From NCBI RefSeq assembly GCF_022568795.1, contig NZ_JAKZHU010000001.1, positions 1,550,001-1,614,000 of the forward strand: a stretch of DNA of 64,000 bases, given 5' to 3'. Source of the stretch: Arsenicicoccus dermatophilus. Its GTDB lineage: Bacteria > Actinomycetota > Actinomycetes > Actinomycetales > Dermatophilaceae. The position numbers were made by a program, and so were the translations under genes. This document shows, in pieces, positions 1 through 9,423 of the stretch. The notes below the pieces were generated by a model. The model had not been told where the DNA came from. It was given only the letters and a program-made list of their open reading frames with translations, and made no database searches. The first letter of the stretch is position 1. Every line of letters starts with the position of its first letter.

Positions 1-590
1 TGCGGCGCCCGGGTCAGGTCCAGGTCGTCGAGCTCGCGTCCGTCCGGCAGCACCACCACGGTGTGCGGGTTGCCCAGGTCGAGCGACAGCGCCGGCACCG
101 CCTCGTGGTCGTCCACCTTGACCAGGGCGTCCGAGCCGTCCCGCGCGGCGACGTCCGGCTCGGCGAGGCGCCAGGGGCCGAGGTCGACGGCATACAGCTC
201 CTCGCCGTCCGGACCGGTCGACACCCGCACCCGCTTGGTCCCCGCCCGGGTCGCGATCGCGAACTCCCCTGCCCGCTCGAGACCCTCGCGCCGCAGGTAG
301 GCCGCGAAGACGCGGGTGCCGTTGCCGCACATCTGCGCCAGCGAGCCGTCGGCGTTGCGGTAGTCCATGAACCAGTGCGCCTCCGCGGCCTGGTCCAGCA
401 CCTCGGGGACACCCGCCAGCGCGGTCGGCACCACCCGGATCACACCGTCGCCGCCGAGCCCCGCCCGCCGGTCCGCGAGGCGCGCGACCTCGCTGGGCGC
501 CAGGGAGATCGAGCCGTCCGGGTCCGGGAGGAGGACGAAGTCGTTCTCGGTCCCGTGGCCCTTGGTGAAGCGCAGCGCGCGAGTCGTCAT
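1..590 (-). CDS. dapF: Diaminopimelate epimerase DapF, N-terminal part (runs off left edge)
   Basis: Diaminopimelate epimerase interconverts LL- and meso-diaminopimelate, a late step of lysine and peptidoglycan precursor synthesis in the cytoplasm. About 196 N-terminal residues are visible; the 3' part lies beyond the left edge. The N-terminus carries FTKGHGTENDFVLL. Further on, MCGNGTRVFAAYL contains Cys88, the first of the two catalytic cysteines of the family; the second lies outside the window. The ATG at 590 overlaps the miaA stop as ATGA, so the genes are probably translationally coupled. The miaA-dapF order matches other actinobacteria. Confidence 0.95.
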   Translation of the reverse strand, partial: MTTRALRFTKGHGTENDFVLLPDPDGSISLAPSEVARLADRRAGLGGDGVIRVVPTALAGVPEVLDQAAEAHWFMDYRNADGSLAQMCGNGTRVFAAYLRREGLERAGEFAIATRAGTKRVRVSTGPDGEELYAVDLGPWRLAEPDVAARDGSDALVKVDDHEAVPALSLDLGNPHTVVVLPDGRELDDLDLTRAP

Positions 591-1558
591 GGTGCCCAGT
601 CTCCCCCGAGCGCCGCGATGCCGTCGAGCAGGTCCGCGTGGACCTGCTCGTGCAGCTCCGCGGGCGCCCGATCGCCGGTCAGCACCGAGGTCGTGTCGTG
701 CCACCGGATCCGGGGGTCGGGGCGGAACCACGCCTCCTGGCGCCGGGCGAGCCTGCGGGTCAGCGCGGTCGTCTCCTCCTGGGCCTGCTGCTCGTCCAGG
801 CGCCCGTCGAGCTGACCGAGGGCCTGGGCATAGCCGATCGCCTTGGCCGCGGTGCGCCCCTCGCGCAATCCCCGCGGCTCCAGCATCCGCACCTCGTCGA
901 GCAGGCCCTGCTCCCACATCCGCGCGACCCGGGCGGCGAGCCGCTCGTCCAGCACCGCGCGGTCGGCGCGCAGCCCGATCATCACGGTCGGGAGGCGGTG
1001 GGTGCGCTCGGGCATGCTGGCGCTGAAGGGTCGGCCCGTTAGCTCGATCACCTCCAGGGCCCGCACCACGCGGCGGGCGTTGGTCGCCAGGATCCGCTCG
1101 GCGGCCACCGGGTCCAGGACGCGCAGCCGCTCGACCAGCACGGGCAGCCCGCGCCGCTCGGCCTCCTGCTGCAGCCGGGCGCGGACGGCCGGGTCCGTCG
1201 GCGGTATGTCGAGCAGGTCCAGCGCCGCACGCACGTAGAGCCCCGAGCCGCCCACGAGGACCGGGACGCCCCCGCAAGCCCGGATGGCGTCGATGTCACG
1301 GCGCGCCTCGCGCTGGTAGGCCGCGACGCTCGCCTCGTCGACCAGGTCCAGGACGTCGAGCTGGTGGTGCGCGACCCCGCGCCGCTCGGCCGGCGTGAGC
1401 TTGGCGGTGCCCACGTCCATCCCGCGGTAGAGCTGCATGGCGTCCGCGTTGACCACCTCGCCGCCGAGTCGCCGGGCGAGCTCGACCCCGACGTCGGACT
1501 TGCCGGTGGCGGTGGCGCCGACGACGGCCACCACGGGGGGTGCTGCGGGGTCCGTCAT
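587..1558 (-). CDS. miaA: tRNA dimethylallyltransferase MiaA
   Basis: MiaA transfers a dimethylallyl group to N6 of adenosine 37 in tRNAs that read UNN codons. The 323-residue product has the family's usual length (about 300-320). The P-loop GATATGKS is at residues 14-21, followed by NADAMQLYRGMDVGTAK, the family's substrate-contact region. The product is the substrate of MiaB, encoded nearby at 2332-3852, so two successive steps of the same modification are close together. The stop overlaps the dapF start (ATGA). Two small plus-strand genes separate it from miaB. Confidence 0.96.
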   Translation of the reverse strand: MTDPAAPPVVAVVGATATGKSDVGVELARRLGGEVVNADAMQLYRGMDVGTAKLTPAERRGVAHHQLDVLDLVDEASVAAYQREARRDIDAIRACGGVPVLVGGSGLYVRAALDLLDIPPTDPAVRARLQQEAERRGLPVLVERLRVLDPVAAERILATNARRVVRALEVIELTGRPFSASMPERTHRLPTVMIGLRADRAVLDERLAARVARMWEQGLLDEVRMLEPRGLREGRTAAKAIGYAQALGQLDGRLDEQQAQEETTALTRRLARRQEAWFRPDPRIRWHDTTSVLTGDRAPAELHEQVHADLLDGIAALGGDWAP

Positions 1559-1664
1559 ACGCCGATCCTCCCAGAAGGGATGTGCAAACCCGGGCCGAGT
1601 GCGTCATGGTGGTGCCGAGGCCGCTGCGGCGGTCGACCTGTCCCCGCACGGAAGGAGTTGCCGC

Positions 1665-1862
1665 ATGAGCATGTTCGACAACCTGAAGGACAAGGCCACC
1701 GAGGCCATGGAGCGGCACCCCGACAAGGTGGAGCAGCTCTCCGACCAGGGCATCGAGCGGGCCGGCGACGTGCTCGACTCGCGCACCGGCGGCGAGTACT
1801 CCGAGAAGATCGACATGGCGCAGCGTGCCGCCGACGAGCGAGTCGGCGACAACAGCCAGTGA
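1665..1862 (+). CDS. Small Rv0909/MT0933-like antitoxin-family protein
   Basis: This 65-residue charged protein begins MSMFDNLKDKATEAMERHPD and contains the GDVLDSRTGGEYSEKID stretch typical of the small actinobacterial family annotated as MT0933/Rv0909-like antitoxins. The start ATG at 1665 has a clear ribosome binding site (GAAGGAG, 1651-1657). No toxin-like partner lies beside it, so either it acts on a distant toxin or the family label does not describe its role here. It sits on the opposite strand to its miaA and miaB neighbours. The family assignment rests on sequence pattern; the antitoxin function is only inferred. Confidence 0.8.
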   Translation: MSMFDNLKDKATEAMERHPDKVEQLSDQGIERAGDVLDSRTGGEYSEKIDMAQRAADERVGDNSQ

Positions 1863-2013
1863 CGATCGTGGGATGAGGCCCACCGCCTCCCCCGACGTCC
1901 GACCGGCCGAGGCCGTCGTCCCTGCGGGGGCGGCGGCCTCGCCCCATCACCTCGATCCCCGGGACGTCCGCCTGGGGTGAAGGCCCTGACCCGCACCGAC
2001 GAAGGAGATCGAC

Positions 2014-2217
2014 ATGACCCAGGTGTCCGACGAGCAGCGGCCCGAGGGCGCCCGCGCCGCGCAGGAGGCCGCCGCCGAGGCCGCTCCCGGCCAGACCGAC
2101 CTGGAGCATGCCTCCGCCGACGGCGCACATGGTCAGATGGGCGAGGCCGGGATCACCGGCTCCACGGACGCCGGCACCGGCACGGGGGCCGTGACCGACA
2201 GCGGGATGCCCGGCTGA
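2014..2217 (+). CDS. Small acidic, Ala/Gly-rich hypothetical protein
   Basis: I do not recognise this 67-residue protein. It is acidic and of low complexity, rich in Ala, Glu, Gly and Thr, with no hydrophobic segment, so it is probably soluble and disordered. The start is supported by a good ribosome binding site (GAAGGAG about 7 bases before ATG). It follows the antitoxin-like gene in the same direction and is followed by a hairpin at 2283-2308, consistent with a small transcribed unit. It could be a stress-related small protein, but nothing in the sequence shows a function. Confidence 0.6.
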   Translation: MTQVSDEQRPEGARAAQEAAAEAAPGQTDLEHASADGAHGQMGEAGITGSTDAGTGTGAVTDSGMPG

Positions 2218-2282
2218 GCCGACCCCCCACCACGCACCAGGGGCCATCGCTGCGGGCGAACGGGCTCCCGTGCGCCCGCCGG

Positions 2283-2308
2283 CAGTGGCCTCTCGCGGGA
2301 GGCCACTG
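2283..2308. terminator. Hairpin between convergent genes
   Basis: A perfect 10-bp stem (CAGTGGCCTC / GAGGCCACTG) with a 6-base loop lies between the plus-strand small gene ending at 2217 and miaB ending at 2332. It could stop transcription from either side. There is no strong T-run, as is usual in high-GC actinobacteria. Confidence 0.65.
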
Positions 2309-2331
2309 GACCTCTCTCGGCCGTATGCCGG

Positions 2332-3852
2332 TCAGGCGCACCCGCCGGCGCCGCAGGCCCCCGCGGCGGCCTGCGTGGTCTCGGGCCGGCCGATCGACGG
2401 CATGCCCAGCGCCACGGCGGGCTTGCCCGGCACGGGGGCGTCCTGCAGCGCGGCCCAGGCATCGCCGCCCCTGGTCCGGCGCACCCGGTAGGTCCCGCCC
2501 GACAGGGCGCCGTCCGCGACCAGGTGGTGCGGCGCGCCATACGTCACGTCGACCTCGACCACGTCGCCCGGACGACCGCGCTCGGCGCCCTCCGGCACCG
2601 CGAGGTGGACCAGACGATTGTCCTTGGCCCGGCCCGACATGCGGGCCGTCTCGGTGTCCTTGCGGCCCTCGAAGGGAGCCATCAGCACCTCGACCGTGCG
2701 CCCCTCCTGGAGCCGGTTCTCCTCCCAGGAGATCTGGTCCTGCAGCTGCACGAGCCGGTCGAAGCGCTCCTGCACCACGGCCTTGGGCACCTGGTCGGCC
2801 ATCGTCGCGGCGGGGGTGCCGGGGCGGATGGAGTACTGGAAGGTGAACGCCGACGAGAAACGTGACGCCTGGACGACGCGCAAGGTCTCCTCGAAGTCCG
2901 CGTCGGTCTCCCCCGGGAAGCCCACGATGATGTCGGTGGTGATCGCGGCGTGCGGGATCCGCGCCCGGACCCGGTCCAGGATGCCCAGGAACCTCTCCGA
3001 GCGGTAGGACCGGCGCATCTCCTTGAGCACCCGGTCCGAGCCGGACTGCAGCGGCATGTGCAGGCTCGGCATGACGTTGGGCGTCTCGGCCATCGCGTCG
3101 ATCACGTCGTCGGTGAACGCCGCCGGGTGCGGGCTGGTGAAGCGCACCCGCTCCAGACCCTCGACCTCGCCCATCGCCCGCAGCAGCTTGGCGAAGGCCC
3201 CGCGGTCGCCGAACTCCACGCCGTAGGAGTTGACGTTCTGCCCCAGCAGGGTGATCTCCACGACCCCCTGCTCCACCAGCGCGCGGGCCTCGGCCAGGAT
3301 GTCGCCGGGGCGTCGGTCCTGCTCCTTGCCGCGCAGGCTCGGGACGATGCAGAAGGTGCAGGTGTTGTTGCAGCCCACCGAGATCGACACCCAGCCGGCA
3401 TAGGCCGAGTCACGGCGCGTCGGCAGCGTCGAGGGGAAGGTCTCCAGGGACTCCAGGATCTCGACCTGCGCCTGCTGGTTGTGCCGGGCCCGGTCGAGCA
3501 GGGCGGGCAACGAGCCGATGTTGTGGGTGCCGAAGACCACGTCGACCCAGGGGGCCTTGCGAACGATGGTGTCGCGGTCCTTCTGGGCCATGCAGCCACC
3601 GACGGCGATCTGCAGGTCCGGGTTGCGCAGCTTGGCCGGGCGCAGCTGGCCGAGGTTGCCGTAGAGCTTGTTGTCGGCGTTCTCCCGCACCGCGCAGGTG
3701 TTGAAGACCACCACGTCCGCGGTCTCGGGGCGCTGGTCGAGGGGCAGGCTCGCGAGGTCGACGTAGCCGGCGGTCTCGAGCAGACCCGCCAGGCGCTCGG
3801 AGTCGTGCACGTTCATCTGGCACCCGTGGGTGCGCACGTCGTAGGTCTTCAT
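2332..3852 (-). CDS. miaB: tRNA-2-methylthio-N6-dimethylallyladenosine synthase MiaB
   Basis: MiaB is a radical-SAM methylthiotransferase that converts i6A37 made by MiaA into ms2i6A37. The 506-residue protein shows the expected order: an N-terminal UPF0004 domain ([16 protein letters not shown], and [12 protein letters not shown] with the second cluster cysteine), a radical-SAM core with the Cx3Cx2C motif in [20 protein letters not shown], and a C-terminal TRAM domain. The tail after about residue 450 is Ala/Gly/Pro-rich and ends GACGAGGCA, which is less conserved. The start ATG at 3852 begins [14 protein letters not shown], matching the family start. Confidence 0.97.
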   Translation of the reverse strand: MKTYDVRTHGCQMNVHDSERLAGLLETAGYVDLASLPLDQRPETADVVVFNTCAVRENADNKLYGNLGQLRPAKLRNPDLQIAVGGCMAQKDRDTIVRKAPWVDVVFGTHNIGSLPALLDRARHNQQAQVEILESLETFPSTLPTRRDSAYAGWVSISVGCNNTCTFCIVPSLRGKEQDRRPGDILAEARALVEQGVVEITLLGQNVNSYGVEFGDRGAFAKLLRAMGEVEGLERVRFTSPHPAAFTDDVIDAMAETPNVMPSLHMPLQSGSDRVLKEMRRSYRSERFLGILDRVRARIPHAAITTDIIVGFPGETDADFEETLRVVQASRFSSAFTFQYSIRPGTPAATMADQVPKAVVQERFDRLVQLQDQISWEENRLQEGRTVEVLMAPFEGRKDTETARMSGRAKDNRLVHLAVPEGAERGRPGDVVEVDVTYGAPHHLVADGALSGGTYRVRRTRGGDAWAALQDAPVPGKPAVALGMPSIGRPETTQAAAGACGAGGCA

Positions 3853-3985
3853 CGTGCGGACCAGGATAGGCGAGCCGAGCGACCGGGCCTGACCCCACGA
3901 CCAGCGTGCGTGGTGGTCTGGCCCCCTCCGCAGCTTCCCGGCAGCGCGGAGGCCCGCGGCCCCTGCGTGCCTGCGTCGCCCGCGC

Positions 3986-6489
3986 TCACAGGCGCGGGTC
4001 GACGGGCTCGGACTCCAGTGCGAGCACGGCGAAGACCGCCTCGTGCACCCGCCACAGCGGCTCCTCGCGCACGAACCGCCGCACCGACTCCAGCCCCAGG
4101 GCGTACTCGCGCTGGGCCAGGGAGCGCTTGGTGCCGAGGCTGCGGTCCTTGAGCCGGGTGAGGTGCTCGGGCCGGGTGTAGTCAGGGCCGTAGATGATCC
4201 GGAGGTACTCCCGGCCGCGGACCTTGAGCCCCGGCTGCATGAGCGCCCCGCGGGCGGTGCGGGACAGGTTGGCCACAGGCTTGACGACCATCCCCTCCCC
4301 GCCCGCGGCGGTCAGGTCCTCCCACCAGGCGGTGCCCTCGGCGACGGAGTCCGGGTCGGCGACGTCCACCACCAGGCGCCGCGTCGACCGGAACAACTCC
4401 GGGTCGGCCTCGACCAGCCGGTCGGCGATCGCCAGGTGCCACAGGTGATCTCGCCGCTCGAAGGTCGCACCGCGCGCGGCCAGCACCTGGAACGGCGCGA
4501 CCTGCACCCCCGCCATGCCGTCGGTCGGCCACACGTAGCGCCGCCAGGCCAGGTCGTAGGCCGCGGCGGCGTCACGGCGGGCCCGGGCCGTGGCCAGCGC
4601 CTCGCCGACGTCGAGCCCGCGCGCCTGCGCCGCCTCGAGAGCCTCGACCTCCACCGGCAGGGTCAGCCGCGCGGCAGCACCCACCGGGGCGTACTGCTCG
4701 CGCAGCAGCGGCTCCGACTTGGCCGACCAGGGCAGCAGCTCGGCGTCGAGCAGGAGCCAGTCGGTGCCCAGCTCGTCGAAGAGGCCGGCGGCGCGGGCCG
4801 CCACACGGATCCTGCGGGTGAGCTCGACCTGCTGCTCCGCGGCGAAGAAGGCGCGCCCGGTGCGGGTGTAGACCACGTCGCCGCCCTCGTGCAGGAGCAC
4901 GACGGCGCGCGAGCCCATGTGCTTCTCCTCGCAGACGACCCGGTCGGCGCCCCAGGTGAGGTACTGCCCGAAGGCCTCGGCAGGGTGCTCCAGCACGTCC
5001 GGCAGCGGTGAGGTCGCGACGGGCGACATCGTGGGCGGCAGGTAGGGCAGGTGGACCGGGGGCAGCGCGAAGCGGCTCATGACCTCCAGCGCCCCGGCCG
5101 CGTCCTGCGGGGAGATCGTGACCCGGCCGAGGTCCTCGGTCTCGATCGAGCGCACGCCCAGCACGTCCTCCAGGCGCAGCTCGTCGGCCGCGCGCCCGGA
5201 CGCCGCGAGGGGCCTGGCCGGCTCGTAGTGCACGGCGCGCGCGGGCACCTGCACCGTCTCGCGCTCGGGCCAGCGCAGCGCCGACAGGTGCCCGCCGAAG
5301 ACCGCGCCGGTGTCGAGGCACAGCGTGCCGTTGACCCACTCCAGTCGCGTCGTCGGGGTGTGGCCGTAGAGCACGCTGGCGCGGCCGCGGTAGTCCTCGG
5401 CCCACGGGTAGCGCACGGGCAGGCCGAACTCGTCGGTCTCGCCCGTCGTGTCGCCGTAGAGCGCGAACGAGCGCACCCGCCCTGAGGCACGGCCGTGGTA
5501 GGCCTCCTTGAGCCCGGCGTGCGCGACCACGAGTCGCCCGTCGTCCAGCACCAGGTGCGACACGAGCCCGTAGCACCAGTCGCGGATGCGGCGGCGCAGG
5601 TCCGGGTCGTCCACGCCGGCCCGCTCGATCTCGGCGAGGGTCGTCTCCAGGCCGTGGCTGACCGTGACCTTGGCCCCGTCGAGGGCTCGCACCAGCTTGG
5701 CCTCGTGATTGCCCGGTATGGCGAGCGCGTGCCCCGCCGCCGTCATGCCCATGGCCAGGCGCAGGACGCCCACCGAGTCCGGTCCCCGGTCGACCAGGTC
5801 GCCGAGCAGCACCAGGGTGCGCCCGTCGGGGTGGGTCGCGTCGACGGGCCGCCCCGCTCGTCCCGGGTGATGACGTAACCGAGGACGTCGAGCAGGTCGA
5901 GCAGCTCGTCGAGGCAGCCGTGGACGTCGCCCACCACGTCGAACGGCCCGTGCAGGTCGGTGCGGTCGTTGAGCAGCCGATCCCGCACGATCCTCGCACC
6001 GGCGATCTCCTGCTCCGAGGACAGGACCGTGACCTGGCGGAAGCCCTCGCGCTGCAGCGCGCGCAGGGAGCTCTTGAGCTGGCGGTGCTGGCGACGCACC
6101 GGCCCCTCGCCGAAGTCGCGCTCCGGGCGGTGGCGGTTGCGCTCGATCGCCACCGACGGGTCGACGTCGAGGACGATCGCCACCGGGAGGACGTCGTGCT
6201 CGCGGGCCACGCGGACCAGGTCGGCGCGGGCCTCCTTGCGGGTGCTGGTCGCGTCCACGACGGTGAGCAGCCCGCGGCGCAGACGGGTGCCGACGAGGTG
6301 GTGGAGCAGCTCGAAGGCGTCGGCGGAGGCGGACTGGTCGTTCTCGTCGCCGCAGACCAGGGCCCGGCAGGTGTCGGAGCTGACCGCCTCGTAGGGCCCG
6401 AACTTCTCGCGGGCGAAGCTGGACTTGCCCGATCCGGAGACGCCGATCAGCACGACGAGGGACAGCTCGGGGACGTGGATCTCAGCCAC
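3986..6489 (-). pseudogene. pnkp: Polynucleotide kinase-phosphatase-ligase Pnkp, frameshifted
   Basis: Pnkp is the end-healing and sealing enzyme of the bacterial Pnkp/Hen1 RNA repair system. The kinase part starts at GTG 6489 and has the P-loop GVSGSGKSS at residues 16-24. The metallophosphatase signature starts in the same frame (VVGDVHGCLDEL) but continues in another frame (LLGDLVDRGPDSVG, then IPGNHEAKL). The ligase-like adenylyltransferase follows in that second frame (CEEKHMGSR with the motif I lysine; EGMVVKP). The switch falls near 5846-5855. Adding one base, or a -1 shift, restores a protein of about 834 residues, the usual Pnkp size. So one base is missing, either by mutation or by sequencing error. 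The start overlaps the original hen1 stop. Confidence 0.88.
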
Positions 6490-7969
6490 GGCGAGCCTCC
6501 TCGGTGCGAGCGGTGGCGGTCACGGCGGCGGGGTCGGCAGCCGTGGTGGTGGGAGCCGCGGCGGCCGGTGCGGCGGTACGCGTGAGCAGCGCGAGCTGGG
6601 TCGGTGGCCCCGCCACCGGGTCGGCCTCCCCCACGTCGTGGTGCTCGACCGCGTAGCCGTGACCAGCGGCCGCGCGCTGCGCCCACGCGCGAAACTCCGC
6701 GCGCGTCCACTAGAACCTGTGGTCCGGGTGGCGCAGCTCCCCCTCCCCGAGGCCGTAGACCGCGTTGTGCTCGCGGTTGGGCGTCGTGACGATGACGTGC
6801 CGGGGACGAGCCTGGCCGAGCACGGCGGCCTCCAGCGAGGGATGCCGCTCGGGGTCGACGTGCTCGATCACCTCGACGAGCAGGATCGCGTCGAGCCCCG
6901 CGAGCGCGTCGTCGACATAGGTCACCGACGACTGGCGCAGGGTCAGCCGCTCTCGGACGGAGTCGGGCATGCGGTCCAGGTGCAGCCGGCGCTCGGCGCG
7001 GTCGAGCTCGCGGGCCGACACGTCCACGCCGATCACGCGGGCGAAGGTCGGGTCGGCGAGCAGGCTGCGCAGGTAGAAGCCTTCGCCGCAGCCGACGTCG
7101 GCCACCGTGCGCGCCCCCAGGCGCCGCAGCAGGTCCAGGACGGTGGTGCGGCGGATCTCCTTGAGCGGCGCAGCGACCGGCGGCGCCTCGGGTGCATCCG
7201 CGTCGTCCCGGCTGCCGTCGAGCTCCGTCAGTCGCGCGGTGGCGTCGTCCACCAGACCCCGCAGCCCGAGATAGCGGCGGGTGATGAGCTCGCGCTCGGG
7301 GTGGCCGGGCAGCCAGCGCTCGCCGCGACGCAGCAGCTTGTCGACCTCGTCGGAGGTGGTCCAGTAGTGCTTGGAGCCGTCGAGCACCGGCAGCAGGACG
7401 TAGAGGTGGGTGAGCGCGTCGGCGAGGCGGTGGTCGCCGGTGAGCGTCACGTCGGCCGCGGGCGCATCACCCCAGTCGAGCGCCGCGTCGTCCCCGGCCA
7501 GCGGGGTCGTGGTGGCCTCGACGCGCCACCCCAGGGGCTCGAAGAGCGCGCGCACGAGCGTCGGTCCGGATCGCTCGCGCGACCCACCGCATGGCATGGC
7601 CGGCACCCGCACCGTCAGCGGCAGCGCCTGCCCGACCAGGTCGGGGCAGGCGTCGCACCGGCCGTTCATGGCGGTCTTGAAGACCTGGGCGATCGCCGTC
7701 GACATCATCGAGCCCGCGACATAGGGCCGGTCGTTGATGTACTGCCCGAGCGTTCCCGGCGGCGCCTTGATGCCGCGTCGGCGCACCAGGGCGATCGGGT
7801 CGACGTCGACCTGCAGAGCCACGGTGCACCGCTCGGGTGTCGCCTCGGGGTAGTAGACCGTGGCCCGCCCCACGCTCAACGTCGTGCTCTGGACCCGGTC
7901 GGGGTGCTTGTGCAGCAGGAAGCCGAGGTCGGTGGCAGACGTGGCCGTGGACGTCAGCATCAGCAGCAT
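6482..7969 (-). pseudogene. hen1: 3'-terminal RNA ribose 2'-O-methyltransferase Hen1 with premature TAG
   Basis: Bacterial Hen1 methylates the 2'-OH at the 3' end of cleaved RNA so that the Pnkp-sealed tRNA resists renewed cutting. The protein begins MLLMLTSTATSATDLGFLLH, like family members. It has a SAM site (TVADVGCGEGFY, near residue 290) and the metal ligands of EVIEHVD near 365. Codon 420 is TAG (6710-6712), just after RHPDHRF, where the family normally has Glu. The same frame continues in family-like sequence (WTRAEFRAW, then GPPTQLALLTR) to TGA at 6482-6484, overlapping the pnkp GTG. About 75 residues are cut off by one G-to-T type change. The gene is either a recent pseudogene or carries a base-call error. 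Confidence 0.87.
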
Positions 7970-8125
7970 GGTGTCGAGTATCGCAGCCGGGTCGGCGCCA
8001 CCCCACGAGCGAGCCCGGCCGCTGCGGCGCACATCCTGGAAACGCAGGTGCGCAACCGGTTCGTCGCCGGGCAGACTCTGCGGCGGTCGCCGATCCGGAC
8101 GGCCCCTGCAGAGAAGGGAGAGGCC

Positions 8126-9295
8126 GTGGAGAAGATCACCCAGCGGCTCGTCAGCTGGGCCTCCCAGCTCGACGACGGCGCCCGCGAGCAGGCGATCGTC
8201 AGCTCGACGATGCCGTTCATCCACCCGCACATCGCACTCATGCCCGACGCCCACCTGGGCCTCGGCGCCACGGTCGGGTCCGTCATCCCCACGCTCGGGG
8301 CGGTCATGCCCGCCGCCGTGGGCGTGGACATCGGGTGCGGCATGATCGCCCTGCACACCCAGCTGACCGCCGACGACCTCCCCGCGGACAAGCGGCCGCT
8401 GCGGCTCGACATCGAGCGCGTCGTGCCCGCGTCCAAGGGCGGCATCAACAAGCGGATCACCCACGAGCACACCCAGGCTCGGGTCGCGCAGCTGGAGGCG
8501 CAGGCCGAGCGCGACGACGTCGACCCGGACTCCTACGCCGGACAGTGGCGGATGCAGCTCGGATCCCTCGGCTCGGGCAACCACTTCATCGAGCTGTGCC
8601 TCGACGAGTCCGACGAGGTCTGGATCTTCCTGCACTCGGGGTCGCGTGGCGTCGGCAACAAGATCGCCCAGCACCACATCAAGGTCGCCCAGGAGTGGTG
8701 CCGGCGGGCCTACGTCTCGCTCCCCCACCGCGACCTGGCCTACCTCGTCGAGGGCACCGACGAGTTCTGGGCCTACATCCGCGCGATGCGCTGGGCGCAG
8801 TCCTTCGCCCTGCTCAACCGCGAGGAGATGATGGACCGGGTCGTCGCGTGCGTCGCACGGTGGCTCGACCGCGAGGTGGAGCAGCGCGAGCTGGTCAACA
8901 CCCACCACAACTACACCGAGCAGGAGACCCACTTCGGCCGGCAGGTGTGGGTCTCGCGCAAGGGCGCCATCTCGGCGCGAGCGGGCGAGACCGGTCTGAT
9001 CCCGGGCTCCATGGGGACGGCGTCGTACGTCGTGCGCGGGCTCGGCAACCCGGTGGCGCTCCACTCCAGCCCGCACGGGGCCGGCCGGGCGCACTCGCGC
9101 ACCCGTGCCCGGCAGCTGTTCTCCCAGGAGCAGCTGCGGGAGGCCATGGCCGGCATCGAGTTCCGCGACAGCGCCGCGCTGATCGACGAGATCCCGGCGG
9201 CCTACAAGCCGATCGACCAGGTCATGGCCGACTCGCGCGAGCTGGTCGAGGTGCGCCACACGCTGCGTCAGGTCGTCAACGTCAAGGGCGACTAG
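8126..9295 (+). CDS. rtcB: RNA-splicing ligase RtcB
   Basis: RtcB joins RNA 3'-phosphate or 2',3'-cyclic phosphate ends to 5'-OH ends using GTP and Mn2+, through a guanylated histidine. The 389-residue protein shows the metal-binding AVGVDIGCGM motif, LGSGNHFIEL, FLHSGSRGVG, HHNY, GSMGTASYV and HSSPHGAGRAHSR, whose histidine matches the guanylated residue. The GTG start at 8126 follows AAGGGAGAGG and gives MEKITQRLVSWAS. It is divergent from hen1-pnkp, with 156 bp between, so the region is a dedicated RNA-repair locus. rtcB is intact, unlike its two neighbours. No RtcA or RtcR gene is present. Confidence 0.96.
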   Translation: MEKITQRLVSWASQLDDGAREQAIVSSTMPFIHPHIALMPDAHLGLGATVGSVIPTLGAVMPAAVGVDIGCGMIALHTQLTADDLPADKRPLRLDIERVVPASKGGINKRITHEHTQARVAQLEAQAERDDVDPDSYAGQWRMQLGSLGSGNHFIELCLDESDEVWIFLHSGSRGVGNKIAQHHIKVAQEWCRRAYVSLPHRDLAYLVEGTDEFWAYIRAMRWAQSFALLNREEMMDRVVACVARWLDREVEQRELVNTHHNYTEQETHFGRQVWVSRKGAISARAGETGLIPGSMGTASYVVRGLGNPVALHSSPHGAGRAHSRTRARQLFSQEQLREAMAGIEFRDSAALIDEIPAAYKPIDQVMADSRELVEVRHTLRQVVNVKGD

Positions 9296-9361
9296 GTCGT
9301 GCCCGCGGGCGGTCGAGCAGCCGGCCTCCGGGTGGCCAGGACGACCGCAGACCCGGACGAC

Positions 9362-9402
9362 GACGGCCGCGGCACCCGCCTCGTGGGGGTGCCGCGGCCG
9401 TC
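9362..9402. terminator. Strong bidirectional hairpin terminator
   Basis: A perfect 16-bp stem (arms 9362-9377 and 9387-9402, GACGGCCGCGGCACCC and its complement) with a 9-base loop lies between rtcB and the convergent protease gene. Confidence 0.85.
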
Positions 9403-9423
9403 AGGTCCGGGAGGCGGCAGCCG

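Noticed and set aside
6710-9259. Single 849-codon minus-strand frame spanning hen1 and the strand opposite rtcB
   Set aside because: The upstream part is antisense to rtcB and has no family similarity. Hen1 similarity starts exactly at ATG 7969 (MLLMLTSTATSATDLG).
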